Shown here: positions 23,069-31,606 of the stretch, piece by piece
How the letters are laid out: each line of letters begins with the position of its first letter
How positions within the stretch are numbered: position 1 is the stretch's first letter
Assembly: GCA_027623555.1 (NCBI GenBank)
Contig: JAQBSZ010000023.1
Location: 1 to 64,000, forward strand
Source: Pseudomonadota bacterium
GTDB taxonomy: Bacteria > Pseudomonadota > Gammaproteobacteria > Pseudomonadales > Pseudohongiellaceae
DNA: 64,000 nt
Direction: 5' to 3'
Notes under the pieces: generated by a model
The model's database searches: none
Seen by the model: only the letters and a program-made list of their open reading frames with translations
What the model was told of the DNA's origin: nothing
Made by a program: the position numbers and the translations under genes

Positions 23069-24745
23069 TTGAGCGAGCAAGCTAAGAATGATTTTGATCC
23101 GGTTACCTTGGAGATCCTCTGGTCGAGACTAATCTGTATTGCAGATGAATCCGCTGCAGCGTTATTACGCACAGCATTTTCGACCTTGGTTCGTGAATCC
23201 AACGATTTTGCCACAGTATTGATGGATGCTGACTGTAATTGTCTGGCGGAAAATACAGGTGGCATTCCCTCCTTTGTTGGCATGCTGCCTAGCGCTGTAC
23301 GAGATTTTATTGTCCGCATACCGATTGATCAGTGGCATCCGGGTGATTGCATTATTACTAACGATCCGTGGATTGGCTCTGGGCATTTGCCAGACATTAC
23401 GATGGCGGCACCAATCTTCTACAAAGATAAGCTGGTGGCATTCTCCGGTTCGATTGCCCATCTTCCGGATATTGGTGGAGCAGGCTGGGGTTCTGATTGT
23501 CGCGAACTGGTCGAAGAAGGTTTGCGCATCATGCCGGTGAAATTCCTTCGTGAAAATGTAGAGGACCCATTTGTGGGCGAAACGATTCGCTCGAATGTTC
23601 GTGTCCCTGATCAAGTAATCGGTGATATCTATGCCCAGGTAGCTGCGCAACGAGTTTGTGCTAAAGGCGTCCAGCAATTTCTTGAAGATACCGGCCGGGA
23701 TGAACTCACTTCTTTATCCGCAGCATTACGTAGTCGAGCCGAGCAGGCAATGAGAGCGGCGATTGAAGCCGTACCTGACGGTAGTTGGCATGCCTCGGTA
23801 GATGCTGACGGTTTTGATGATGAAGAGACGCATATTGAATGTGAACTAACAATTAAAGGTTCCGACCTTCATCTCGATTTTGCAGGCACCTCGCCGCAGA
23901 TAGCCCGCGGAATTAACTCAGTCTTAAAGTACACCTATTCCTATGCAACCTATCCCATCAAGTGCGCGCTCGACCCCGATAGCCCGCGTAATGAGGGTTC
24001 GTTTTTACCAGTTACCATATCAGCTCCTGAAGGATGCATACTTAATCCGACTTCACCCGCGCCAACCGCGGCGCGGCATTTAACCGGGCATTTTTTGCCT
24101 GGTGTTATCTACAGATGCCTGGCCCAAGTTGTTCCCGAAAAAGTGAGTGCGGACTCGGGCAGTTCACCGACATTACGTACGGTCTATGGTGGTGTTGATC
24201 TCCAAGGTAATCGATTCAATCAAGTTTTGTTTGCCTGCGGCGGGTTGGGTGCGAATCATCGCATGGACGGCTATGCCTGTACGGCTTTTCCTTCGAATAC
24301 GGGTGTCGGTAGCATCGAGGCGCTGGAAAGTGCGTCGCCCTTGCGTGTATGGAAAAAAGAATTGACGACGGACTCCGGTGGTGCTGGCGAATTCCGCGGT
24401 GGTTTAGGACAGGACATTGAAATCGAAGTGTTATCTAGATCCCCTGTCAATTTGTCTACATTAGCTGACCGCGGGAAATATCCTCCAATGGGTATTCTCG
24501 GGGGTAAAAATGGCTCCCTCTCGAAAGTCGAACTAAGCGATGGATCCCATGCCCACCTAAAGTCCCGCGAGATTTTGAAACCAGGTGAGGTGCTAAAGCT
24601 GCACTTTCCTGGAGGTGGTGGATTTGGGAAACCAGAAAAACGTGATCCCGCTGCTATCCAGCGAGATATTGATGCTGGTTATATTTCAATAGCAGCAGCG
24701 AAAGCTGAATATGGGTATGAATCGTCGAAGGCGTCAACATCCTAG
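23069..24745 (+). CDS. hyuB: Hydantoinase/oxoprolinase B subunit (HyuB family)
   Basis: The 558-residue protein belongs to the HyuB/acetone-carboxylase-alpha family. Evidence is the opening DPVTLEILWSRLICIADE, the ESNDFATVLMDADCN block, the metal-region motif ITNDPWIGSGHLPDITM, HLPDIGGAGWGSD, and the Gly-rich GGGGFGKPEKRDP near the end. HyuB pairs with HyuA in ATP-dependent cleavage of cyclic imides or lactams (hydantoins, 5-oxoproline) or in carboxylation of ketones. The start is a TTG with AAGGAT upstream. It is the first gene of a six- or seven-gene operon and is followed after about 40 bp by hyuA. The substrate cannot be deduced from sequence alone. Confidence 0.9.
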   Translation: MSEQAKNDFDPVTLEILWSRLICIADESAAALLRTAFSTLVRESNDFATVLMDADCNCLAENTGGIPSFVGMLPSAVRDFIVRIPIDQWHPGDCIITNDPWIGSGHLPDITMAAPIFYKDKLVAFSGSIAHLPDIGGAGWGSDCRELVEEGLRIMPVKFLRENVEDPFVGETIRSNVRVPDQVIGDIYAQVAAQRVCAKGVQQFLEDTGRDELTSLSAALRSRAEQAMRAAIEAVPDGSWHASVDADGFDDEETHIECELTIKGSDLHLDFAGTSPQIARGINSVLKYTYSYATYPIKCALDPDSPRNEGSFLPVTISAPEGCILNPTSPAPTAARHLTGHFLPGVIYRCLAQVVPEKVSADSGSSPTLRTVYGGVDLQGNRFNQVLFACGGLGANHRMDGYACTAFPSNTGVGSIEALESASPLRVWKKELTTDSGGAGEFRGGLGQDIEIEVLSRSPVNLSTLADRGKYPPMGILGGKNGSLSKVELSDGSHAHLKSREILKPGEVLKLHFPGGGGFGKPEKRDPAAIQRDIDAGYISIAAAKAEYGYESSKASTS

Positions 24746-24782
24746 TAGTCATCTGAACATTTATAATAGAGCAATTCTTAAA

Positions 24783-26882
24783 ATGCAGAAAAGAATTAGA
24801 GTAGGTGTCGATGTTGGTGGTACCTTTACAGACTTTGTATTGGTCGACGAATACCGGGATATGATATTTACCGGTAAACAGTTAACGACGCCAACTGATC
24901 CCGGTAAAGCTATCTGTGAAGGGGTAGCGCGTATCGCCCGTGAAGCAGCAGTCGAGATGTCATCGCTTGATGGTATCGTACATGGTACGACCCTGGTAAC
25001 TAACGCGGTTATCGAACGCCTTGGTGCAAAGGTTGGGTTAATTACTACCAGCGGTTTTCGTGACGTATTGGAAGTGGGGCATGAAATGCGCTACGACCTG
25101 TATGATTTATTCCTCGAAAAGCCTGAACCATTAGTACCTCGTAATCGGCGTCTTACAGTAAACGAGCGTGTTGGTTCGCGTGGTGAAATTCTAGTCGAAC
25201 TGGATGAGGCTGGATTGAAGGCAGCAAGTGATGAACTGGTTGCCCAGGGAGTCGAGGCGATAGCGGTTTGTTTCATTAATGCCTATATCAATGCAGAGCA
25301 TGAGAAACGTGCGAGTGACATAATCCTTTCTAATCATCCTGATTTACCCGTGACAATATCAACCGTAGTAGCTCCCGAAATTCGGGAATACGAGCGTACC
25401 TGTACTGCTGTTGCGAATGCCTATGTATTACCATTGATGCGGCGTTATATTAATGATCTGCAAGATAAGTTAACGGCCTTGGGGCTCACGGGACCGTTGA
25501 ATGTGATGCTTTCTGGCGGTGGTATTGCGGCACTTCGCGTGGCTCAGGAGGCACCGATTCAAATGATCGAATCGGGTCCGGCTGCAGGTGCTATTTCGGG
25601 CGCTTACTACGGCAAACTAACAAATACCGAATCGCTGATTGCGTTTGATATGGGAGGCACGACAGCGAAAATGTGCCTCATTGAAAACTTCAAACCAGAA
25701 CATGCCAATACTTTTGAGGCAGGTCGAGTGCGTCGCTTTAAAAAGGGATCAGGTATTCCACTTAAAGTTCCAGTTATTGATTTAATTGAGATTGGCGCCG
25801 GCGGTGGTTCGATATCTCGCCTTGATGCCATGGGGCTGTTAAAAGTAGGGCCCGATAGTGCCGGCTCTGAACCTGGCCCTGTTTGTTATGGTTTAGGTGG
25901 CGAAGATCCCACAGTTACCGATGCCGATTTGTTGTTGGGTTATTTGTCACCGGACTATTTTCTCGGTGGTGAAATGTCACTCAATGTCGATGTAGTACGC
26001 GACGCGATTGCCATCAAACTAGCAGAGCCTTCCGGCTTGGATGTGACTGCTATTGCTGCGGGAATTCATGCCATTGTGAATAACAATATGGCGGCGGCAA
26101 CACGTTCACATATAGCAGAAAAAGGTCGCGATCCACGCCGTTATACTTTGGTTGCCACCGGTGGAGCTGGACCTGTCCATGCTTATGGCGTGGCCAAGCA
26201 GCTCAAACTGAGTCGTTTCATTTGCCCTCTGGGTGCCGGTGTTTCTTCTGCGCTTGGTTTTTTAATTGCCGCACCTGCCACAGATGGGGTTAGTAGTTAT
26301 GTGTCGCGTATCGATCAGATTGATTTAGACAAAGTGCTTAAGATTTACCGTGATATGTCCGGAACTGCTATTCAATCGTTGGTAGAAGCTGGCGGTGATG
26401 TTAATACGATCACCATCAAGCGACGTGTTGAAATGCGATATTTGGGTCAGGGTTTTGAGATTGCAGTGGATCTGCCAGATGATTTAGACGGTGTTAACCT
26501 CCCGAAACTGCTTAAGGATGGTTTCCTGGAGCGTTATACCGAATTGTTCGGACGTAGCATTTCTGACGTTGCCATAGAAACCGTGACATGGCGTATTACA
26601 GCTTCTGGCCCAACGCCGAATATTCAGCTGAATTTTGAAGGTCAACAAATTGACCGCGGCGCAGCTGAGAAAGGTGAACGTCAGGTTTACTTCCCGGAGA
26701 CGGGTTACGCACCTTGCAAAATTTACAATCGATATGGCCTTGCAGCGGGCACCCGTTTTGCTGGGCCAGCGGTGATAGAAGAGCGTGAATCAACTGTGGT
26801 TGCAGGACCGGATACGACTATATCAGTTGATAATCACTTGAATCTGATTATCGATATCCAATATCCACAAGATAAGGCTTAG
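24783..26882 (+). CDS. hyuA: Hydantoinase/oxoprolinase A subunit (HyuA family)
   Basis: From the ATG at 24783 the product is 699 residues. It has the ASKHA-type phosphate-1 motif VGVDVGGTFTDFVLVD at the N-terminus, the second phosphate motif LIAFDMGGTTAKM near residue 285, GAGGGSISRLD near 335, and GGAGPVHAYGVAK near 465. It supplies the ATP-binding half of the hydantoinase/oxoprolinase complex with the upstream HyuB. The frame is open earlier (from 24711), but that part overlaps hyuB and carries no family sequence. The product is the usual length for the family. A ThDP enzyme follows 9 bp after its stop. Confidence 0.92.
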   Translation: MQKRIRVGVDVGGTFTDFVLVDEYRDMIFTGKQLTTPTDPGKAICEGVARIAREAAVEMSSLDGIVHGTTLVTNAVIERLGAKVGLITTSGFRDVLEVGHEMRYDLYDLFLEKPEPLVPRNRRLTVNERVGSRGEILVELDEAGLKAASDELVAQGVEAIAVCFINAYINAEHEKRASDIILSNHPDLPVTISTVVAPEIREYERTCTAVANAYVLPLMRRYINDLQDKLTALGLTGPLNVMLSGGGIAALRVAQEAPIQMIESGPAAGAISGAYYGKLTNTESLIAFDMGGTTAKMCLIENFKPEHANTFEAGRVRRFKKGSGIPLKVPVIDLIEIGAGGGSISRLDAMGLLKVGPDSAGSEPGPVCYGLGGEDPTVTDADLLLGYLSPDYFLGGEMSLNVDVVRDAIAIKLAEPSGLDVTAIAAGIHAIVNNNMAAATRSHIAEKGRDPRRYTLVATGGAGPVHAYGVAKQLKLSRFICPLGAGVSSALGFLIAAPATDGVSSYVSRIDQIDLDKVLKIYRDMSGTAIQSLVEAGGDVNTITIKRRVEMRYLGQGFEIAVDLPDDLDGVNLPKLLKDGFLERYTELFGRSISDVAIETVTWRITASGPTPNIQLNFEGQQIDRGAAEKGERQVYFPETGYAPCKIYNRYGLAAGTRFAGPAVIEERESTVVAGPDTTISVDNHLNLIIDIQYPQDKA

Positions 26883-26891
26883 GAATAATAC

Positions 26892-28505
26892 ATGAGTAAA
26901 ACTACTGTAGAAGTGCTGGCGGAAGCTTTTCGGGATATGGGGACTCCTTTTATTGTGGGTCATCCAGGTGGTGACACCGTTCACTTAATGGAGGCTGCTC
27001 GTGTGCGTGATATGCGCTATATCTTAATGAAGCAGGAAGTTGCGGGGGCGATGCTGGCTGCAACCTGGGGTGAGATTACCGGCAGTCCTGGTGTTTGTAC
27101 TTCGACCCGTGGGCCAGGGGCGACAAATATGGTGAACGGTGTTGCCTATGCCTGGGCAGACCGCGCGCCACTGATTGCGCTCACTGACCAATACCCAACA
27201 GATATATTCGAGACACGATTACGACAGACGATCGACCATCAAAAGATTTTCTCGCCGATTACAAAATGGAATACAACGTTGCAGGCGAATACTACCAGAC
27301 TGCAAATTCACCATGCGATTCAGGTTGCCACTGCACCGACACCTGGTCCTGTACATATTGACCTTCCGTCACCAGAACTTACCAAAGAAGTGCCTCCTCT
27401 GATGGGTGAGCCGACGTTATTGCCAGAGCGGGTATCTATCGAACCGGATAAGAAAGCATTGCGCAAGCCAATGGAAATGATCTCCAAGGCAAGTAAGCCG
27501 ATTATATTGGCTGGCCTTGGTATTTATTGGGATAAGGCTTCTGCTGAGTTGGTTGCATTGGCTGAACGATTGGGCGCACCAGTACTAACCACCACTAAGT
27601 GTAAAGGTGTGATTCCAGAAGATCACGAATTGAGTGCAGGTTGTATCATTGGTGGCACTATTGAGCGCGAACTGGTGAATCAATCTGATCTAATCATTAC
27701 CGTCGGGCTGGATATAGTTGAACTGCAACCTAAACCTTGGCCGTACAATATTCCAGTGTTGTCACTGGCGAATGTACCAACACTCAATGGCTTAATCCCT
27801 TTCAATTTAGAAATGGTGGGCGATCTGAAGTTAATACTTCACGGCTTGTCTGAATTTTGTGATGGCGGCCAGGGCTGGGGAGTCGAAGCAGCGAGCCAAT
27901 TTCGTATTGCCGTTTCCAATGCACTAAATACACCATCTAATGGCCTGTCACCGCAGGCGGCGATGGAAGCGGCGGTTGATGTTTTGCCGCGCGATACCGT
28001 GGCTACCTGCGATGCGGGCGCGAGTCGTTTACTTGTTGTTCAAAAATGGAAATCTTATGGTGAGCGCAATTTCCTTACCTCAAATGGACTGGGCTCCATG
28101 GGTTATGCGATACCAGGTGCCTTAGCGGCTCGTTTGGCGCGACCTAAAAGCCCGGTTGTTGCCTTTGCTGGCGATGGTGGATTCATGATGGCCGTTGCCG
28201 AGCTGCAAACCTCCGTTAAGGAAAACTTACCCATTATTGTTGTCGTATTCGATGATGAAGAAATAGCACTAATCCGTATTAAACAGGCAATCAAAGGTAT
28301 TCCAAGGTACGGCGTTGGTATCGGCGGTTTAAACTGGGAAGCGCTCGCGCAAGGCTTTGGTGCCGATGGTGTGGTAGTCGATACGGCACATAAACTCGGT
28401 GATGCCCTGCAGGCAGCTCTTAAAACAGGACGCACAACGTTAATCGCTGCCCGTATTGATGGTTCAGGCTATATCGAGCAATTTAACGCACTTCGTGAGG
28501 TGTAG
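26892..28505 (+). CDS. Thiamine-diphosphate-dependent enzyme (acetolactate synthase/decarboxylase family)
   Basis: The 537-residue enzyme has all three domains of the family. The PYR domain includes catalytic E49 in MKQEVAGAML and the STRGPGATNMVNG loop. The central domain is around residues 190-320. The PP domain has G427-D428-G429 in FAGDGGFMMA. The ThDP motif normally ends in Asn-Asn; here D454-D455 in VVFDDEEIAL occupies that place, a conservative change that may alter metal or diphosphate contacts. It could decarboxylate or carboligate a 2-oxo acid, which the aminotransferase gene downstream would provide. It has no regulatory subunit partner, so biosynthetic acetolactate synthase is unlikely. 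Confidence 0.85.
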   Translation: MSKTTVEVLAEAFRDMGTPFIVGHPGGDTVHLMEAARVRDMRYILMKQEVAGAMLAATWGEITGSPGVCTSTRGPGATNMVNGVAYAWADRAPLIALTDQYPTDIFETRLRQTIDHQKIFSPITKWNTTLQANTTRLQIHHAIQVATAPTPGPVHIDLPSPELTKEVPPLMGEPTLLPERVSIEPDKKALRKPMEMISKASKPIILAGLGIYWDKASAELVALAERLGAPVLTTTKCKGVIPEDHELSAGCIIGGTIERELVNQSDLIITVGLDIVELQPKPWPYNIPVLSLANVPTLNGLIPFNLEMVGDLKLILHGLSEFCDGGQGWGVEAASQFRIAVSNALNTPSNGLSPQAAMEAAVDVLPRDTVATCDAGASRLLVVQKWKSYGERNFLTSNGLGSMGYAIPGALAARLARPKSPVVAFAGDGGFMMAVAELQTSVKENLPIIVVVFDDEEIALIRIKQAIKGIPRYGVGIGGLNWEALAQGFGADGVVVDTAHKLGDALQAALKTGRTTLIAARIDGSGYIEQFNALREV

Positions 28506-28517
28506 GAGAAAATAATC

Positions 28518-29318
28518 ATGCGCATGCAAAATAAAAATATTTTAATTACTGGTGCAGCTCGTTCAATCGGACGTGCCTGCGCAGAACGCTTCGCAGAAGA
28601 AGGCGGTAATGTCGCGATTGTTGATATGCTCGAAGAAGTGGGACATAAAACAGCCGCTGAGATTGCTGAGAAGTATGGCGTTAAAACCGCATTCTATAAA
28701 TGTGATGTCGGAATTAAGGCAGAAGTAGATGAGACCGTCGATAAGGTGGTTGCAGATTTCGGCCATATCGATGTATTAGTTTCCAATGCAGGTATACAAC
28801 GCCGCGGCGATTTTCTTGATGTTCCTGAAGAAGTGTTTGACGAAGTTATCCGAACCAATTTGAAATCAATCTTCTTGTTCGGCCAGAAAGTTGGCAAGCA
28901 CATGGTTGCAAGGGGTAAAGGAGGCGCGATAGTCAATATGTCTTCAACCAGTGTGCGTATGACGATGCCGGGTATTTCCCCTTATGCTACTTCAAAAGGC
29001 GGCGTTAAAACTTTGACCAATGCAATGGCTTTATCACTGGCTCCACATGGTATTCGCGTGAATGCAGTCGGTCCTGGTACGATTTTGACCGATTTAAGTC
29101 GTGACGGTCTATTTAGCGATCAAGAAGCACGTCGAAAAGTTTTAACTCGTATTCCAATGCGTCGATTAGGCGAAGGGCGAGACGTTGCTGGCCCAGTACT
29201 ATTCCTTGCCAGTGACGATTCTGCATATATTACAGGAGAAACGATTTATGTAGATGGTGGACGTTCTGGCTTAAATTACAATGTTGAAATCCCTGATGAC
29301 ATTCTTGAAAAGGTTTAA
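28518..29318 (+). CDS. Short-chain dehydrogenase/reductase
   Basis: The 266-residue protein is a classical SDR. It has the cofactor motif TGAARSIGRA (residues 11-20), the NAG motif in VLVSNAGIQRRG, catalytic S142/S143, and Y156-x3-K160 in SPYATSKGG. D36 in AIVDMLEE suggests NAD preference. It reduces or oxidises an alcohol/carbonyl intermediate in the cytoplasm. It is 12 bp downstream of the ThDP enzyme and 5 bp upstream of the aminotransferase, and so is clearly co-transcribed. Confidence 0.92.
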   Translation: MRMQNKNILITGAARSIGRACAERFAEEGGNVAIVDMLEEVGHKTAAEIAEKYGVKTAFYKCDVGIKAEVDETVDKVVADFGHIDVLVSNAGIQRRGDFLDVPEEVFDEVIRTNLKSIFLFGQKVGKHMVARGKGGAIVNMSSTSVRMTMPGISPYATSKGGVKTLTNAMALSLAPHGIRVNAVGPGTILTDLSRDGLFSDQEARRKVLTRIPMRRLGEGRDVAGPVLFLASDDSAYITGETIYVDGGRSGLNYNVEIPDDILEKV

Positions 29319-29323
29319 ACGCG

Positions 29324-30244
29324 ATGAGTAATGATAAATTTGAAGATTTGATCGTCTATTTAAATGGTGAGTTTGTACCCTGGGATCAAGCCAATGTGCA
29401 TGTATTTTCGCCGGCGGTTAAATATGGTGCATCAGTGTTTGAAGGTATTCGCGGTTACTGGAATGGGGGTAAAGAAAAACTGTTTTTATTCCGGCTGCAA
29501 GATCATATGGCGCGTATCGAATTATCACAACGCATAATGCGGTTCGGTGAAATTGCGCCAGCAGGTCCGCTGTGTGAGGCAACGGTTGAATTAATGCGGC
29601 GCAATAATTTCAAAGCGTCTGTGCACATTCGACCAACGGTTTATCTCGATGAATACGGTGAGTCATCTGCGCGCGGGCCTATTGGTCAATTTATTACTGC
29701 AATTCCACGCGGTACACCGAAGAAAGTCGAGGATGGTGTGCGCGCACAAGTTTCATCCTGGGAGCGAATTTCTGATCGCTCTATGCCAGCACGAGCAAAG
29801 TCGAACGCTAATTATAATAACTCTCGATATGCCGGTATTCAGGCCAAGATCGATGGTTACGATGCGGCCATCATGCTGAACAGTCGAGGCAAGGTATCTG
29901 AAGGCCAAGGCATGTGCATCTTCATCATTCGTAATGGCGTTGCTATTACACCGTCGGTTACCAGCGATATTCTCGAGAGTATTACGCGTGATACGGTAAT
30001 TGTTCTATTGAAGGAAATGGGTGTCGAAGTGCAAGAGCGCGATATGGATCGAAGTGAGTTCTATGACGCTTCGGAAGCATTTTTCTGTGGGACGGGTTGG
30101 GAAGTTACGCCAGTCAATGACGTTGATGGTTCGCCTATTGGAGAAGGAAAGCCAGGTGACTTAACCAGGACACTGCAAAACACATATTTCGATCTGGTCA
30201 ACGGCGTTACCGAAGATACACGTGGCTGGTTAACGGAAATTTAA
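29324..30244 (+). CDS. Class IV PLP aminotransferase (branched-chain type)
   Basis: The 306-residue enzyme matches fold-type IV branched-chain aminotransferases: VYLNGEFVPWDQANVHVFSP at the start, KYGASVFEGIRGY, the PLP lysine K159 in PARAKSNANYNNS, and GKVSEGQGMCIFI. It exchanges an amino group between an aliphatic amino acid and 2-oxoglutarate. Because it lies inside a catabolic operon rather than an ilv cluster, I infer a degradative role, feeding a 2-oxo acid to the ThDP enzyme. A symbol such as ilvE would overstate the evidence. Confidence 0.9.
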   Translation: MSNDKFEDLIVYLNGEFVPWDQANVHVFSPAVKYGASVFEGIRGYWNGGKEKLFLFRLQDHMARIELSQRIMRFGEIAPAGPLCEATVELMRRNNFKASVHIRPTVYLDEYGESSARGPIGQFITAIPRGTPKKVEDGVRAQVSSWERISDRSMPARAKSNANYNNSRYAGIQAKIDGYDAAIMLNSRGKVSEGQGMCIFIIRNGVAITPSVTSDILESITRDTVIVLLKEMGVEVQERDMDRSEFYDASEAFFCGTGWEVTPVNDVDGSPIGEGKPGDLTRTLQNTYFDLVNGVTEDTRGWLTEI

Positions 30245-30315
30245 CATCGTTGAGCGTAACTCTTGCGAGCTGATGGACGGATTCTATAGCGCTTGAATAA
30301 ACTGAAGGCTGCTAG

Positions 30316-31605
30316 ATGGAAGCAAGTATCAAAATAAAGTACCAGCAATGGGAAACCCTCGGGTTAATATTTCTGGCCTATGGCGGAACAATGCTATGTC
30401 GTACTGCGATTGGCGCGTTAAGTCCTGCTATGGCCGAAGACCCGGAAATTATGTTGACTGCATCTCAACTTGGCGAAATATTGGCCTGGGGCGCAGTGGG
30501 CTCAATAGTTGGAAAGATATTTTCAGGCATTGTTGCTGACATTATTGGTGGAAGGCGTGCTTTATTTGCCTGTGTATTTACGGTGGCGTTATCAACAATG
30601 GCCTTCTCGCTGCCATCATCGGTTTTCTTTTTTAGTTTAATCCATTTTGTTCTGCGCATATCGCAGACCATCGGTTGGCCCGCTGCGGGCTTGTTAATTA
30701 ATCAATGGTTTCCGAAGCAGCATTATGGAAAAGCCTGGGGGATTACAGCAACGAGCTCTCGTGTTCATACCGCGGTAGCAGCAGTATTATTAGGGGTTTT
30801 AGTTGCCGCTTTTGGTTGGAGATCTTCATTTGTGATAGTGGGGTCCTTTTACTTGGTGGCCTCATTTATATTGTTGTACTTGATTGAATCATCTCCCACA
30901 AAAGTAGGTCTTAAAGATCTGAGTGACGGCGTTGAGCATAAAAGTTTGTCTGAAACACTAAAAGGTATTTTTAAGTGGCTCATAATTTTGAAAAAGGATT
31001 TATGTTTCGTTTACATATCACTCACGATGATGATGCTATATGTTTTGTACGATTTTTTAGGTTACGCGCCTCTTTACCTGAACCAAGCTACGGGTTTAAG
31101 CGCTGCAGATGCCGCAACAGCATCGGCATTTTTCCCACTTGGCGCTTTCTTTTCTCTGGTGATTTTTGGTTATCTTTACGACAAATTAAAGTTTGGAAAC
31201 GTTAGAGTATTAGTCATCGGTTGCCTCAGTTTAAGCACCTTGTGTGTTGGTTTACTCTGGTCTTTAAGTTCGTTTGGGCTCAGCACAGATGCAACACAAA
31301 ATCTGAGTTTCTTTTTGATTTTTATGTTTGGTTTTACCTTCGCACCAGCCTATTGGTTGCCGGTTAATGTTTATATTACTGGCTTGGGCGGATACCACAT
31401 TGGCTTTACACTCGGTCTAGTAGATGTGTTCGGTTATATTTCGTCAGCTATTTTTAATGTTGTCGCAGGAAGACTGGCAGAGTCCAGTTGGGATAGTTAT
31501 TTATTATTTGTAATGGCCTTTTGTGTTTTTTCCACAGCTTTTCTATTTATGTTTTTCAGGGAAATGAAAAAGAGGATCGGGCATACGCCTGTCTCTCAGG
31601 CTTGA
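30316..31605 (+). CDS. MFS transporter
   Basis: The 429-residue protein has about 12 membrane segments split by a cytoplasmic loop (around residues 190-225) rich in Lys, Ser and Glu. The MFS signature region between helices 2 and 3 is GIVADIIGGRRALF. Helix 4 carries the Arg in HFVLRISQTIGWPAAG. It resembles the organophosphate/anion-type sugar and carboxylate importers rather than drug exporters. As last gene of the hydantoinase operon (71 bp after the aminotransferase, AAGG before its ATG), it probably imports the substrate. It converges with the next gene, with only one base between the stop codons. Confidence 0.88.
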   Translation: MEASIKIKYQQWETLGLIFLAYGGTMLCRTAIGALSPAMAEDPEIMLTASQLGEILAWGAVGSIVGKIFSGIVADIIGGRRALFACVFTVALSTMAFSLPSSVFFFSLIHFVLRISQTIGWPAAGLLINQWFPKQHYGKAWGITATSSRVHTAVAAVLLGVLVAAFGWRSSFVIVGSFYLVASFILLYLIESSPTKVGLKDLSDGVEHKSLSETLKGIFKWLIILKKDLCFVYISLTMMMLYVLYDFLGYAPLYLNQATGLSAADAATASAFFPLGAFFSLVIFGYLYDKLKFGNVRVLVIGCLSLSTLCVGLLWSLSSFGLSTDATQNLSFFLIFMFGFTFAPAYWLPVNVYITGLGGYHIGFTLGLVDVFGYISSAIFNVVAGRLAESSWDSYLLFVMAFCVFSTAFLFMFFREMKKRIGHTPVSQA

Positions 31606-31606
31606 C

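Noticed and set aside
26892-28505. Biosynthetic acetolactate synthase (ilvB)
   Set aside because: No small regulatory subunit gene, a changed ThDP motif and a catabolic operon context argue against it.
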